Shown piece after piece: positions 42,478 to 50,970 of a stretch of 64,000 nucleotides of DNA. The stretch spans positions 124,001 to 188,000 of the forward strand of contig CAKSDI010000003.1 in the NCBI GenBank assembly GCA_934445035.1, read 5' to 3'. The notes beneath the pieces are model-generated. The model had not been told where the DNA came from and did no database searches. It was given only the letters and a program-made list of their open reading frames with translations. The stretch's first letter is position 1, and every line of letters starts with the position of its first letter. The stretch comes from an uncultured Eubacteriales bacterium. GTDB lineage: Bacteria > Bacillota > Clostridia > Oscillospirales > Acutalibacteraceae. The translations under genes were made by a program, and so were the position numbers.

Positions 42478-44757
42478 TTAAAGTGAATTTTCAATATCGT
42501 CGGCTTTTTTCATCCATTTTATATAATCATGAAGATCATATTCGGGAGTGCCGTAAAGATAAGTGTTTATAAAGGAGCTTCCGTCTACGGTGAATTTTAT
42601 TATAAACATTCCTTTTTGTGAGCGGTAGCAATCAATTCTGCCGATATTTACCGACGAATTCGGCGCGGAATCGACTGTTTTTGAAAAAACGATATTATCC
42701 GTATCGGCGTCGATAATTTCAATTAAAACCGTTTTATCATATTTCGAACAATTCGAAACGATCACGGGATATCCCCATTGCCCCATTTCGCCTATTAACG
42801 GCAAAACAGGTCTGCTCGATCTTTTGATATAAAAATATGCAAGCTTTTTCTCAAAATAATAATCCACCACAGCGTCGGACATCTGCGGCCAGCCGTCAAG
42901 CAGATTCCACCAGATTATTCCGCCTGTTTCGTGGGTCTTAGCTCTCATTCTTTCGATAAAATATTTATCAGCCTCCGCCTGGGATATCTGCGAAGCCAAA
43001 GAATACTCGCTTAAATTATCGGGAACCTTTCCGAATATCTGCATTATCTGCTTTTCCATAAGCTTTACCCTATGGGGCGCGTTGCGCTGATCTGTGGAAT
43101 GCAAGTTCCACTGCTCATTATCGGTATAAGGCCAGACATAATCTTCATCAATGAATTTTCTTATGGATTTTTCCGAGGGACAGCCGTGATAGCCTGTTTC
43201 ACTCACAAAATAAGCTTTGGAATTTTTATAAAAATCGCTTTTATAATAATCTCTTACTCCCCATAAATGCGCCTCGGGCGCAAATTCCGCTCCGAGCTTT
43301 GCCACTTTATCCGAAACAAAAGGCGAGCTTGGCAGATAAGGCCTTAAAGGATCGATCTTTATAAGCTCTTTCGGAATGACCTTTCTTGTGACTGCATTGA
43401 TACTCGGCTTGAAATTCTTCATTCCGCAAAGCGAATCCACCTCGTTATCGCCGCACCACAAAATAAGGGAAGCATGATTTCTTAATTTTTTTGCTACTGA
43501 TATTACTTCGTTTCTTATCTTTCTCGCAAAGTTATCCGACTGCGGATAAAAATGGCAAGCCATAGCGAAATCCTGCCATACCATTATTCCTTTTTCATCG
43601 CAGAGATCGAAAAATTCATCGTCTTCATAAACATTTCCGCCCCAGCACCTTAAAATATTGCAGCCTATATCGCAGGCAAGCTCTATCGCTTTTTTATATT
43701 TTTCTTTATCGCGGCTATGATAAACATCAAGCGGGACCCAATTTGAACCGATAGCATAAATTTTTACATCATTAATCCTTATTTCAAATTTACCGCCGGG
43801 TTCCACCGTTTCCGATCTTATAAGCTCCGCTTTTCTGAAGCCCTGGCGGAATTTTTCTGAAAAAAGGATATTATCCTCCGAGTCAGAAACCTCTACGGTG
43901 AGGTCATATAAAACGGGCTCGCCGTAACCCTTAGGCCACCAAAGACTTTTAGCATCGATATTAAATATTATTTTACCGGCACTGCTGAAAACCTCTTCTT
44001 TATGGTCGATAGAATGATCTTTTGATTTTCCGAAAATTCTTATTTTTCTTTTTTTGAAAATCTCATCTTCGGGCAATCTTGTATTAAACACCATTACCGC
44101 TTTAGCGCTCTCATTGTTTACCGAAAGCACGCCGAAATAAACATATTCAAATCCGAATTTCTTTTTATTTTCTATCGAAACATCTCTCCAGATCCCTGCG
44201 CTTAAAGCACGCGGCATTATATCCCACCCATAAGAATGAGGGGCTTTTCTCGTGACCTGTGAAAGAGCTGTTTTATGGCTTGAGCCTAAAAGCTCCAATG
44301 GATCGATATTTTCTTTAGCGGCGCTTATCACCGGCGATTTAATATGCACATAAAGAATGTTTTCTTCGCCGATAATAACTTTATCGGTGATATCGAATTC
44401 ATTTTCGATAAACATATTTTCGCTGCTTCCTAAAAATATTCCGTTAAGGAAATAATCCGCAAAGCAATCCACGCCTTTAAACCTTAAAATAAGATCGTCA
44501 AAATCTTTTAAATCATCGATCTTAAAGCGCTTTTCATACCACCAATCGTAGGTTTCATACATTTCAGCCTGCTTAATATTCATTCCTTTAAACAGATCAT
44601 CAGGCAAAATTCCGCCGGCTGCAAGATCAAGCTCTATGTTGCCCGGAACAGTACAGTCAACACTACTCTGCTCTTTAAGCTTTTTATCATCAGGAGAAGA
44701 AATGCTGACTTTTGAAGCGTCATAAAAATACAGTTTCCATTTTCCGTTTAAAAGCAT
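42478..44757 (-). CDS. Glycoside hydrolase family 2 beta-mannosidase
   Basis: This 759-residue GH2 enzyme has an N-terminal jelly-roll, an Ig-like middle region and a TIM barrel. The acid/base glutamate is in WCGDNEVDS and the nucleophile is in SETGYHG. QDFAMACHFYP and WNLLDGWPQMSDA fit the beta-mannosidase branch. No signal peptide is present, so it likely acts on imported manno-oligosaccharides. The AraC-type gene is divergent. AAAGGATC lies before ATG 44757. Confidence 0.88.
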   Translation of the reverse strand: MLLNGKWKLYFYDASKVSISSPDDKKLKEQSSVDCTVPGNIELDLAAGGILPDDLFKGMNIKQAEMYETYDWWYEKRFKIDDLKDFDDLILRFKGVDCFADYFLNGIFLGSSENMFIENEFDITDKVIIGEENILYVHIKSPVISAAKENIDPLELLGSSHKTALSQVTRKAPHSYGWDIMPRALSAGIWRDVSIENKKKFGFEYVYFGVLSVNNESAKAVMVFNTRLPEDEIFKKRKIRIFGKSKDHSIDHKEEVFSSAGKIIFNIDAKSLWWPKGYGEPVLYDLTVEVSDSEDNILFSEKFRQGFRKAELIRSETVEPGGKFEIRINDVKIYAIGSNWVPLDVYHSRDKEKYKKAIELACDIGCNILRCWGGNVYEDDEFFDLCDEKGIMVWQDFAMACHFYPQSDNFARKIRNEVISVAKKLRNHASLILWCGDNEVDSLCGMKNFKPSINAVTRKVIPKELIKIDPLRPYLPSSPFVSDKVAKLGAEFAPEAHLWGVRDYYKSDFYKNSKAYFVSETGYHGCPSEKSIRKFIDEDYVWPYTDNEQWNLHSTDQRNAPHRVKLMEKQIMQIFGKVPDNLSEYSLASQISQAEADKYFIERMRAKTHETGGIIWWNLLDGWPQMSDAVVDYYFEKKLAYFYIKRSSRPVLPLIGEMGQWGYPVIVSNCSKYDKTVLIEIIDADTDNIVFSKTVDSAPNSSVNIGRIDCYRSQKGMFIIKFTVDGSSFINTYLYGTPEYDLHDYIKWMKKADDIENSL

Positions 44758-44851
44758 TATTTTGTGATCCTTTCGGGTTTTTTAAAATTTTAACATTTTA
44801 AAACAATGCTTTCTATCAGTATTTTTTGTTTTGACCTTATTATTTTTGCAT

Positions 44852-44871
44852 AATGATAAAAAATGATAAAA
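44852..44871. repeat. Perfect tandem 10-bp repeat in the mannosidase-AraC intergenic region
   Basis: AATGATAAAA occurs twice head to tail (44852-44861 and 44862-44871), immediately upstream of the AraC -35. The one-helical-turn period fits two contacts on the same DNA face. It is a candidate operator. Confidence 0.55.
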
Positions 44872-44875
44872 TCCA

Positions 44876-44905
44876 TTTACAAAACAGATTAATTTGTTAT
44901 ATAAT
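44876..44905 (+). promoter_or_regulatory. Promoter for the AraC-type regulator
   Basis: TTTACA (44876-44881) and TATAAT (44900-44905) are separated by 18 bases, 23 bases before the start codon. Confidence 0.65.
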
Positions 44906-44928
44906 AAAATAAAAAATCGGGTGATATT

Positions 44929-45756
44929 ATGGAAAAAGAAAACTATGCAATAAAAAAGATATCGGATAAATTTTCCGATTCGCTTTATTATGTTTCCGTA
45001 TCCGATTTTAAAAAAGGCACTCTCTTTCGGGCGCACAGACATAATTATATCGAGGCGGAGCTGATCTTATCAGGTAAAGCGATAAACAGTATCAACGGGA
45101 AAGACAAAGAGGTAAGCAAAGGCTTTATCTATATTTTAAGACCTGCCGATGTTCATATTTTCAGGGCGGTCACGGATATTTCGCTGATAAAGATCTATTT
45201 ATCCGAAACTATTATTTCGGAAGAGATACTTAATATTATAATGTCTAATGAAACAAATCTTATCAAAAAACTTTCGGATAATGAGTTTTTGCAGATAATG
45301 AGCGTTTTTAAAATACTTGAAAACGATTTTAATTCTGAGCATAAAAACGAGCGCCTGATGTATAACTCGGTAGACTCTTTTTTCAGCATAATCTTAAGAG
45401 ATCATCTTGAAAAATCAATGATAAAGGATAAGGATCCTCTGCAGGCTGTTTTAAACTATATGCAAATTCATTTTGCGGAAAGCCCCACGCTTGCGGAAGC
45501 CGCCTCCGTTATTCATTATAATCCGAGTTATTTCAGCAAATTTTTCCACGATAAAACCTCGGTAACATTTTCGGATTATCTAAATAACTTAAAGATAAGC
45601 TGTGCTAAAAAGCTTCTTACAAGCAGTAATGAAAAAATCATCGTGATAGGTGAAAAATGCGGATTTAAATCTCAATCAAATTTTTTGAGAGTTTTTACAG
45701 GTAATGTCGGAATGTCACCTATGGACTACAGAAAAAAGCACGGTATAACAATATAG
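44929..45756 (+). CDS. AraC family transcriptional regulator with cupin sensor
   Basis: This 275-residue regulator has an N-terminal cupin-type ligand domain (about 20-100, with RAHRHNYIEAELIL) and two C-terminal HTH motifs (about 175-270, ending FLRVFTGNVGMSPMDYRKKH). AraC/RhaS-like proteins usually activate adjacent sugar genes. Here the divergent GH2 mannosidase is the obvious target. It has its own promoter and a strong terminator. Confidence 0.92.
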   Translation: MEKENYAIKKISDKFSDSLYYVSVSDFKKGTLFRAHRHNYIEAELILSGKAINSINGKDKEVSKGFIYILRPADVHIFRAVTDISLIKIYLSETIISEEILNIIMSNETNLIKKLSDNEFLQIMSVFKILENDFNSEHKNERLMYNSVDSFFSIILRDHLEKSMIKDKDPLQAVLNYMQIHFAESPTLAEAASVIHYNPSYFSKFFHDKTSVTFSDYLNNLKISCAKKLLTSSNEKIIVIGEKCGFKSQSNFLRVFTGNVGMSPMDYRKKHGITI

Positions 45757-45794
45757 AAAAAACAGCAGAAGAATGATTTCTTCTGCTGTTTTTT
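45757..45794. terminator. Bidirectional terminator after the AraC gene
   Basis: A perfect 17-base-pair stem (arms 45757-45773 and 45778-45794) has A6 and T6 flanks between convergent genes. Confidence 0.9.
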
Positions 45795-46074
45795 ATTTTT
45801 CTATATGTTCTTCTAAAATTCCTCTTAATGCCGAAACGGAGCTTGATCCGCATTTCGCAACGATCGTTTTTTCGCCTTTTATCTCATTTGTAACAACATT
45901 GAGCATTTTGTGCGACATCGTGTTCATAAACAAAATGAGCAGATCGGGAGAACCGATATTGCGCATAGAGCAATTATGCTTGGTATAGACCTTTGTCTTG
46001 CAGTCGTAAGACTTGCAAAGATCTATGTATCTCCTTTCCATACACTCGTTTCCTCCGACTATTACAACACTCAT
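45793..46074 (-). CDS. DUF2325 domain protein
   Basis: This 93-residue protein starts MSVVIVGGNECMERRY, typical of DUF2325, a small Rossmann-like domain. It has conserved cysteines (C12, C19, C25, C35) that may bind metal. Some members are annotated as dinucleotide-binding. The function is unknown. It is a single gene between two strong hairpins. Confidence 0.78.
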   Translation of the reverse strand: MSVVIVGGNECMERRYIDLCKSYDCKTKVYTKHNCSMRNIGSPDLLILFMNTMSHKMLNVVTNEIKGEKTIVAKCGSSSVSALRGILEEHIEK

Positions 46075-46094
46075 TTTTTCGCCTCTTCTTTAAA

Positions 46095-46134
46095 AAATAC
46101 ATACAGTTAGCCTCTGCTAACTGTATGTATTTTA
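46095..46134 (-). terminator. Terminator of the lysis-like cassette
   Basis: A perfect 18-base-pair stem (arms 46095-46112 and 46117-46134) with a four-base loop and T-rich flank lies 28 bases after the stop at 46163. Confidence 0.85.
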
Positions 46135-46162
46135 ACACATTTATTTCCCTCTGTCAATATTT

Positions 46163-46966
46163 TTATAGCATTACCTGCGAAAAAAATTCCGGATCCCTTA
46201 TAAGGTCCACATCAAATGTTATCAGCTCGTCATTATCAGAATAGATCGGATGGCACTTCTCGCCATACTGCCAAAGCGCTATTTCGCTTCTTTTAATTCC
46301 CGACGGCGCATAAGGCTTCCAATTATCCGGGTGGATCATATGAGTTGTGGTTATTTCGTTGAATTCTTCAAGCAGCGGTTCTTTTGCCCATATAAGAGCG
46401 TCTTTAAAAAGCGACCTGTCTGTTTGAAGACCTCTGCTGAATTCGCGGTCAAAAATATATTTTGCGTCGGTATCTGCACGAAATCCGGGTACAAACCCCT
46501 CGTTTTTTATACCGATTATATAACCCCTTAAAAAATCCCTTGTCATAACCGACTCCGTATCCGCCTCCAGGAAAAGAGCGCTGTTTCTCGGAAAATTGAG
46601 ATTTTTAAGTAAAGTTGCCGCTTCTTTTGCAATATCGATTCCCTGATCCTCTGTTCTAAATTCGCCGGATATAAAATATATCGGCACTATTCTGCAGTTT
46701 TTATCATATAAAAATTTCATTTCAAGGGAAGTAAGCGGCGTTTCGCCGTTAATATTCCTGCCCCAGAAGTTAGGAAAAAGCTTATTTCTTGTTACCCATT
46801 CAAAAAGAGTGAGATTATTTTGAAGTTTTTCGTCTGCACGGTATGTGGAATTGACTCCGAAAAAAAGAGTTAAAATTTCATCGTCGCTTTTTTCAGAAGA
46901 AATATTTCCTTTTAAAAATACCTGCGGAGTCCAAAGGGATTTACCGATAAGTTCTCTGCATACCAT
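46163..46966 (-). CDS. Glycoside-hydrolase-like (DUF1906-type) protein
   Basis: This 267-residue TIM-barrel-like protein resembles the Rv2525c/DUF1906 group of lysozyme-like folds, with FWGRNING, IVPIYFI, DIAKEAATLL, ALFLEAD and GFVPGFRADTD. No signal peptide is visible. ATG 46966 is chosen for its perfect AGGAGG (the longer frame overlaps the amidase). The position after an amidase and holin suggests action on the cell wall, but enzymatic activity is not shown for the group. Confidence 0.65.
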   Translation of the reverse strand: MVCRELIGKSLWTPQVFLKGNISSEKSDDEILTLFFGVNSTYRADEKLQNNLTLFEWVTRNKLFPNFWGRNINGETPLTSLEMKFLYDKNCRIVPIYFISGEFRTEDQGIDIAKEAATLLKNLNFPRNSALFLEADTESVMTRDFLRGYIIGIKNEGFVPGFRADTDAKYIFDREFSRGLQTDRSLFKDALIWAKEPLLEEFNEITTTHMIHPDNWKPYAPSGIKRSEIALWQYGEKCHPIYSDNDELITFDVDLIRDPEFFSQVML

Positions 46967-46979
46967 AATTTTTCCTCCT

Positions 46980-47993
46980 TTATATTTTTTTAGTGTTTTG
47001 CAGGTCAATAAAACCTGCGCCTGATTTAAGTCTTCCGAAAATCTTTGAATTCCCTGAAGAGGTGATCTCTGTGATAGTATAAACTCCCCTGTCTTTTATG
47101 CTGCCCTTTACAGCGCTTTTTTCATCAGGCGAAGCATATATCGCAAGATCGGGTACCGTTACCTTCACAAGAAACGGAACCGAAGTGTTTTTCTCGGAAT
47201 TCATCAGATATTTAATATTTATCGGACTCATTATCGAGTTTGTTTTTGCCTCGTTTTTATCGATAACCGCCCTGTCGCCGCTTATGCTTTCGATATACCA
47301 TTTTTGCTTTTTCACCCAATCGGGCACTTTTTTGCCGTTATAATAAACGGCGTCTGACGAAACACCTACAAGATCGCCTTTTTTAAACGCATTATTTTCT
47401 GTCGGTTTATTTTCAGCTTCTCCTAAAATATTTCTCACATTTGCCCTGAAAGTGTCCATATTCATATTAAATCTGTTCATCCAATGCTCGGGATCGGTGT
47501 GATTACTGCCGTAACCTTTTAAATAAGCCTCTTTATGGCTTACGATATTATTTGTATCAATTCCGTATTTCCGGCACAGCTCTGCGCAGAATTCTACCGC
47601 AGTTTTAAAAGCTTTTTCAAAATAATTTCTGTCAGTAAGAGAGTCCTCGCAAATTTCAAACTGAATAAAGGCTGGCGAATAATTATAACTGCCCTTACTT
47701 CCTTTTCCGACTCCCCAGCAGCAGATATCAAACGGCAACAACTGCGCCACTTTGACCTCTTTTAATTTATCGTAACCTATAAACGCGTGAACGCACACCT
47801 CACGGCCATCGGGTCTTAATCTGTTCCAATGATTATTATAGGAATTTACTCCGCAGGTATCGGGCGCGTCGACATAACGCTTTAAAAAAGGATTATTAAC
47901 TCCCGTGGAATGAACTACTATTCCCTGCGGTTTCATTTTCTTCGCTGTAATATAGCAAAGATTTTTTACGGCATAGGCTTTTATAATATTCAT
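46980..47993 (-). CDS. N-acetylmuramoyl-L-alanine amidase (phage endolysin-like)
   Basis: This 337-residue protein has an N-terminal amidase_2/PGRP domain (residues 1-190) with IVVHSTGVNN (H28), VHAFIGYD and NHTDPEHW zinc/catalytic motifs. The C-terminal half (about 205-337) looks like two SH3-type wall-binding repeats. It has no signal peptide, so it needs a holin to reach peptidoglycan. The start overlaps the holin stop by 4 bases. It is typical of prophage endolysins, yet no phage structural genes are nearby. Confidence 0.88.
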   Translation of the reverse strand: MNIIKAYAVKNLCYITAKKMKPQGIVVHSTGVNNPFLKRYVDAPDTCGVNSYNNHWNRLRPDGREVCVHAFIGYDKLKEVKVAQLLPFDICCWGVGKGSKGSYNYSPAFIQFEICEDSLTDRNYFEKAFKTAVEFCAELCRKYGIDTNNIVSHKEAYLKGYGSNHTDPEHWMNRFNMNMDTFRANVRNILGEAENKPTENNAFKKGDLVGVSSDAVYYNGKKVPDWVKKQKWYIESISGDRAVIDKNEAKTNSIMSPINIKYLMNSEKNTSVPFLVKVTVPDLAIYASPDEKSAVKGSIKDRGVYTITEITSSGNSKIFGRLKSGAGFIDLQNTKKI

Positions 47994-48292
47994 TTTTTAC
48001 CCTCCTTTTTATCTTTTTTAGACTGAATTTTTATCTGATTGAAATAAACCGTTGCGCCGGCTATCAGAATGCCCTGTGTAAAAGCGGTGAAAAATCCCAT
48101 AAGTATTCCTTTGAAGCTTTCTGTTTCACCTGTAGAAAATACCCATATCACGGATAAAAAGGTCGAAACAGCGCCTAATATCAAAGGTATGTATTTATTT
48201 TTTACCTTGCTTTTTTTAAGGGCAAGACCGATATAATAAAGCACCGGCACAAGAATTAAAAGCTCGCTTTTAATAAAATCCTTATAATTCAT
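47990..48292 (-). CDS. Phage-type holin
   Basis: This 100-residue protein has three predicted membrane segments (about 10-25, 34-52, 65-84) and a Lys-rich C-terminus (KKDKKEGKK), the classical layout of phage holins. Holins form timed membrane lesions that release endolysin. It is coupled to the amidase gene (ATGA-type overlap) and follows the XhlA-like gene by 12 bases. Confidence 0.78.
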   Translation of the reverse strand: MNYKDFIKSELLILVPVLYYIGLALKKSKVKNKYIPLILGAVSTFLSVIWVFSTGETESFKGILMGFFTAFTQGILIAGATVYFNQIKIQSKKDKKEGKK

Positions 48293-48304
48293 AATTTTAC
48301 CTCC

Positions 48305-48592
48305 TTAAAAAAGTTTTGTGATGATAAGAGTGATAATTCCGGCACATACTGCGGAAATAACAGCCGCTATGATCTGCTGCATACGCAAATTCGGAATTTT
48401 TTCTATCTCTTCTATCTTTTTTTCGTGCCTCGAAAGGTGCTCGTTTGTATGCTTAAGCTCTGTTGCAAGAGTTAAAAGAGATTCGTTCATCGTTCTTATT
48501 TCCGACTGAACCGCTTTAAGTCCGCATACATCGCGTTCAAGTATTTTAAGCGCCTGTTCGTGCCTTTCGATTATAATTTTTAAATCTTCCAT
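48305..48592 (-). CDS. XhlA-like membrane-associated coiled-coil protein
   Basis: This 95-residue protein has a coiled-coil N-terminal two thirds and one C-terminal membrane helix (about 75-93, IIAAVISAVCAGIITLIITKL). This matches the haemolysin XhlA family, encoded with holin and endolysin in the PBSX-type lysis cassette of B. subtilis. GGGAGG lies before ATG 48592. Confidence 0.75.
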   Translation of the reverse strand: MEDLKIIIERHEQALKILERDVCGLKAVQSEIRTMNESLLTLATELKHTNEHLSRHEKKIEEIEKIPNLRMQQIIAAVISAVCAGIITLIITKLF

Positions 48593-48608
48593 TTTTAAAC
48601 CTCCCTTT

Positions 48609-48932
48609 TTAAATACTTTTGATCAGATCCGCAAGTATTATATTTTCGTTTTCATCAAGCTTTTCGGAAGCTATTGCGACTGCTTTTTTAAGAAGATGTT
48701 TTTCTGTTTTGTTAAGCGTTCCGAAAATATCGGGAGCGCTGTTTAAAACATAAACTCCGCCGTCATATCTTCCGTTTTTTACATATATCGGAACAAAAAG
48801 GGAAATTTCATCAATATCTCTTTGAACTGTTCTTACGGAAACATTAAACTGTTCAGCAATATTTTTCATAGTGGCATAACGCGAACTGAAAAGAAACTTA
48901 ATTATATTAAGTTTTCTTTCAGTCGCAGTCAC
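48609..48932 (-). CDS. Small DeoR-type HTH regulator heading the lysis cassette
   Basis: This 107-residue protein has a DeoR/HTH_11 winged helix: ERKLNIIKFLFSSRYATMKN, then NVSVRTVQRDIDEIS. A short C-terminal helical tail replaces the WYL or sugar-binding domain. It starts at GTG 48932 with GGGGGG upstream. It resembles the HTH gene at 53868-54248. It is 16 bases from the XhlA-like gene, so it probably controls the cassette it heads. Confidence 0.78.
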   Translation of the reverse strand: MTATERKLNIIKFLFSSRYATMKNIAEQFNVSVRTVQRDIDEISLFVPIYVKNGRYDGGVYVLNSAPDIFGTLNKTEKHLLKKAVAIASEKLDENENIILADLIKSI

Positions 48933-49078
48933 AGCTGAAATCCCCCCTTTTTTAACATTTTTTTACATCTGTTTAAATTATAGTACTTTTAAAACATAAA
49001 AAATGTCGAAACAAGGGCAAGATTACCAAAAATTTTTAAGTTTTATAAAAATTTGTAGTATTTTTTAATAATTTTGGA

Positions 49079-49636
49079 TTATTTCTGCTTTTTTATCCTG
49101 AAAAACCGCTCGGATTTGCTCCCCGATATATTTATCCTTTTCTGAAAATTACTCAGCGCTTTTTCATCCGTATATTCAAGGATCGCCGCTATAAGCTTGA
49201 CAGCGGTTTTGCAAAGCTCGGCATTTTCAGCCGTGTATTCGATCTCAACCTCATAATCCGTTTCATTGAAATAAATGCTTTTATCCAAAGATATCTTTAT
49301 TCCCTCAAACGGCATACAGACTTTTCTTTCCGTGGACAGCGCTCCCTTGAATTCCACATTCATTCCCGAAAACGGAGTGGTATCAAACGCATTATCGACA
49401 ATATAATTGCTTTCGCGGCTTAAGTCGCCGTTAAATTTGCTGTGCTGTTTCTCCGTTGCGATATAATCGTCGCCTTTTTTCCTTATTCTTAAGGTAATTC
49501 CGGAATGATTGAAATCATAATTTTTTGTATCGTAATAATAATTTGTCTGAAAAACCGTTTCACAGTCGGAAAAATAATCGCAAAGCAATTCGTATTCGCT
49601 TTTTTTAAGCAGTATCTTTTTCTCGTATTCTAACAT
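49079..49636 (-). CDS. CYTH-domain protein
   Basis: This 185-residue protein has the CYTH signature ExExK at the N-terminus (E3, E5, K7), then YYYDT, LRIRKKGD and EKQ strands of the triphosphate tunnel fold. Family members hydrolyse thiamine triphosphate or inorganic triphosphate, or act as adenylate cyclases. The substrate is unknown. ATG 49636 has AGGAGG 9 bases upstream and overlaps the AMP-ligase stop by 7 bases. It is last in the carrier-protein operon. Confidence 0.82.
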   Translation of the reverse strand: MLEYEKKILLKKSEYELLCDYFSDCETVFQTNYYYDTKNYDFNHSGITLRIRKKGDDYIATEKQHSKFNGDLSRESNYIVDNAFDTTPFSGMNVEFKGALSTERKVCMPFEGIKISLDKSIYFNETDYEVEIEYTAENAELCKTAVKLIAAILEYTDEKALSNFQKRINISGSKSERFFRIKKQK

Positions 49637-50970
49637 TTTGAATTCCTCCTCTTTATTTTCCCTGTCGCATTTTTCGGAAGAGATTTTAAAATATCTATCT
49701 TTACGGGTATCTGAAATTCGGGCAAAAGCGAAACGCACATTTTCTTTACCTCGTCTTTTGAAGAAAAATCGCCTGAAATTTTAAGCCCTATATCCGTTGA
49801 TCCGGTTTTTGATTTAAAGCCGTAAGATAAGACCTCCTTTACCCTGCCGTCGGTTTTGAGCCTGCTTTCGATTTCCGCAGGATAAATATTCATTCCGGCT
49901 TTGATAATGAGATTATCTTTTCTGCCTTTGATTTTTACAAAACCGTTTTTATCAAACTCTGCCATATCGCCGGTGCAAAGCCAGCCTTTTTTGAGCACCT
50001 TTTTTGTAAGCCCGGGATTTTTATAATAGCCCTTCATCACATTTTTACCTTTAATATAAAGCATACCGTCGATAATTTTGATCTTTATGCTTTTAAGCGG
50101 TTTGCCCACGCTTGAGAAATTGCTTTTAAAAAATTCGGGCGGAAGATATGTAACTCTGGGCGACGCCTCTGTAAGGCCGTAAACGCTGTAAATTTCCTTA
50201 TTGCAAAATTTTTCATAGATCTTTTGCGCTGTTACCTCGTCAAGACATTCTCCGCTGATAACTATTTTTTTAAGTGTTATAAAATCGGTCTTTAATCTTG
50301 AAAGCAGACTGAAAACGGTAGGGGTTGCGGCAAACACGGTAATATTGCTGTTTTCAATTTCTCTTCCGATTTTAATGGGATTGAATTTTTCATTTGAAAA
50401 TTTTATACCTGCGCCTTTGAATATTCCCGTTAAAAACTCGCCTGATAAAACCGCGCAGTGATAAATAGGTCTTGATATCAGTATCTTGTCTTTTTGAGTT
50501 ACATTAAAATACCTGCAAATATCCGAAATATTCGTAAGCAAATTTTTATCCGTCAGCATAACTCCTTTTGGAGTTCCCGTAGTGCCGGATGTGCACATAA
50601 TTGCGGCGCAGCCGGAATTTTTAGTATCAAATCCCGAAAGGTTTGTTTTTTTGACGGCAAGCTTGCCGTTTTCATCGCTTATCACCGCATCGGGGTTTAT
50701 AAATTCAATGATCTTTTTGCAGTAGACTTCGCCGTATCTTTTTGACAGCGGCACGGCGGTAATTCCCGCCGCAAGGCAGCTTACAAATGCCATAGCGGCA
50801 AATGCCTCATCGCTGCAAAGTATCGCCGCGCAGTGAAAATTCTTTATCTTTTCAGAAAAATTTTCAGCCGATAGCAAAAATTCTCTATATGTAAACTCGT
50901 GTTCTTTAGACGATATCACAGAATTCGGAAACTTTAAAAATTTTCTTTTTAATTTTTTAAATAATTTCAT
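49630..50970 (-). CDS. AMP-dependent acid ligase (ANL superfamily)
   Basis: This 446-residue adenylate-forming enzyme has core motif A3 MCTSGTTGTPKGVMLT (125-140), A5 YGLTEA, A7 CTGDMA, A8 GRKDNLIIKAGMNIYPAEIE and the A10 catalytic lysine in NATGKIKR (about K438). It should activate a carboxylic acid as its AMP ester and load it on the ACP encoded two genes upstream. It is shorter than typical 500-residue members. The acid cannot be predicted by eye. Confidence 0.9.
   Translation of the reverse strand: MKLFKKLKRKFLKFPNSVISSKEHEFTYREFLLSAENFSEKIKNFHCAAILCSDEAFAAMAFVSCLAAGITAVPLSKRYGEVYCKKIIEFINPDAVISDENGKLAVKKTNLSGFDTKNSGCAAIMCTSGTTGTPKGVMLTDKNLLTNISDICRYFNVTQKDKILISRPIYHCAVLSGEFLTGIFKGAGIKFSNEKFNPIKIGREIENSNITVFAATPTVFSLLSRLKTDFITLKKIVISGECLDEVTAQKIYEKFCNKEIYSVYGLTEASPRVTYLPPEFFKSNFSSVGKPLKSIKIKIIDGMLYIKGKNVMKGYYKNPGLTKKVLKKGWLCTGDMAEFDKNGFVKIKGRKDNLIIKAGMNIYPAEIESRLKTDGRVKEVLSYGFKSKTGSTDIGLKISGDFSSKDEVKKMCVSLLPEFQIPVKIDILKSLPKNATGKIKRRNSKC

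Noticed and set aside
48933..49078. Promoter for the lysis cassette
   Set aside because: A TATAAT is present near 48977-48982 on the minus strand, but no acceptable -35 at 16-18 bases was found, so I did not call it.
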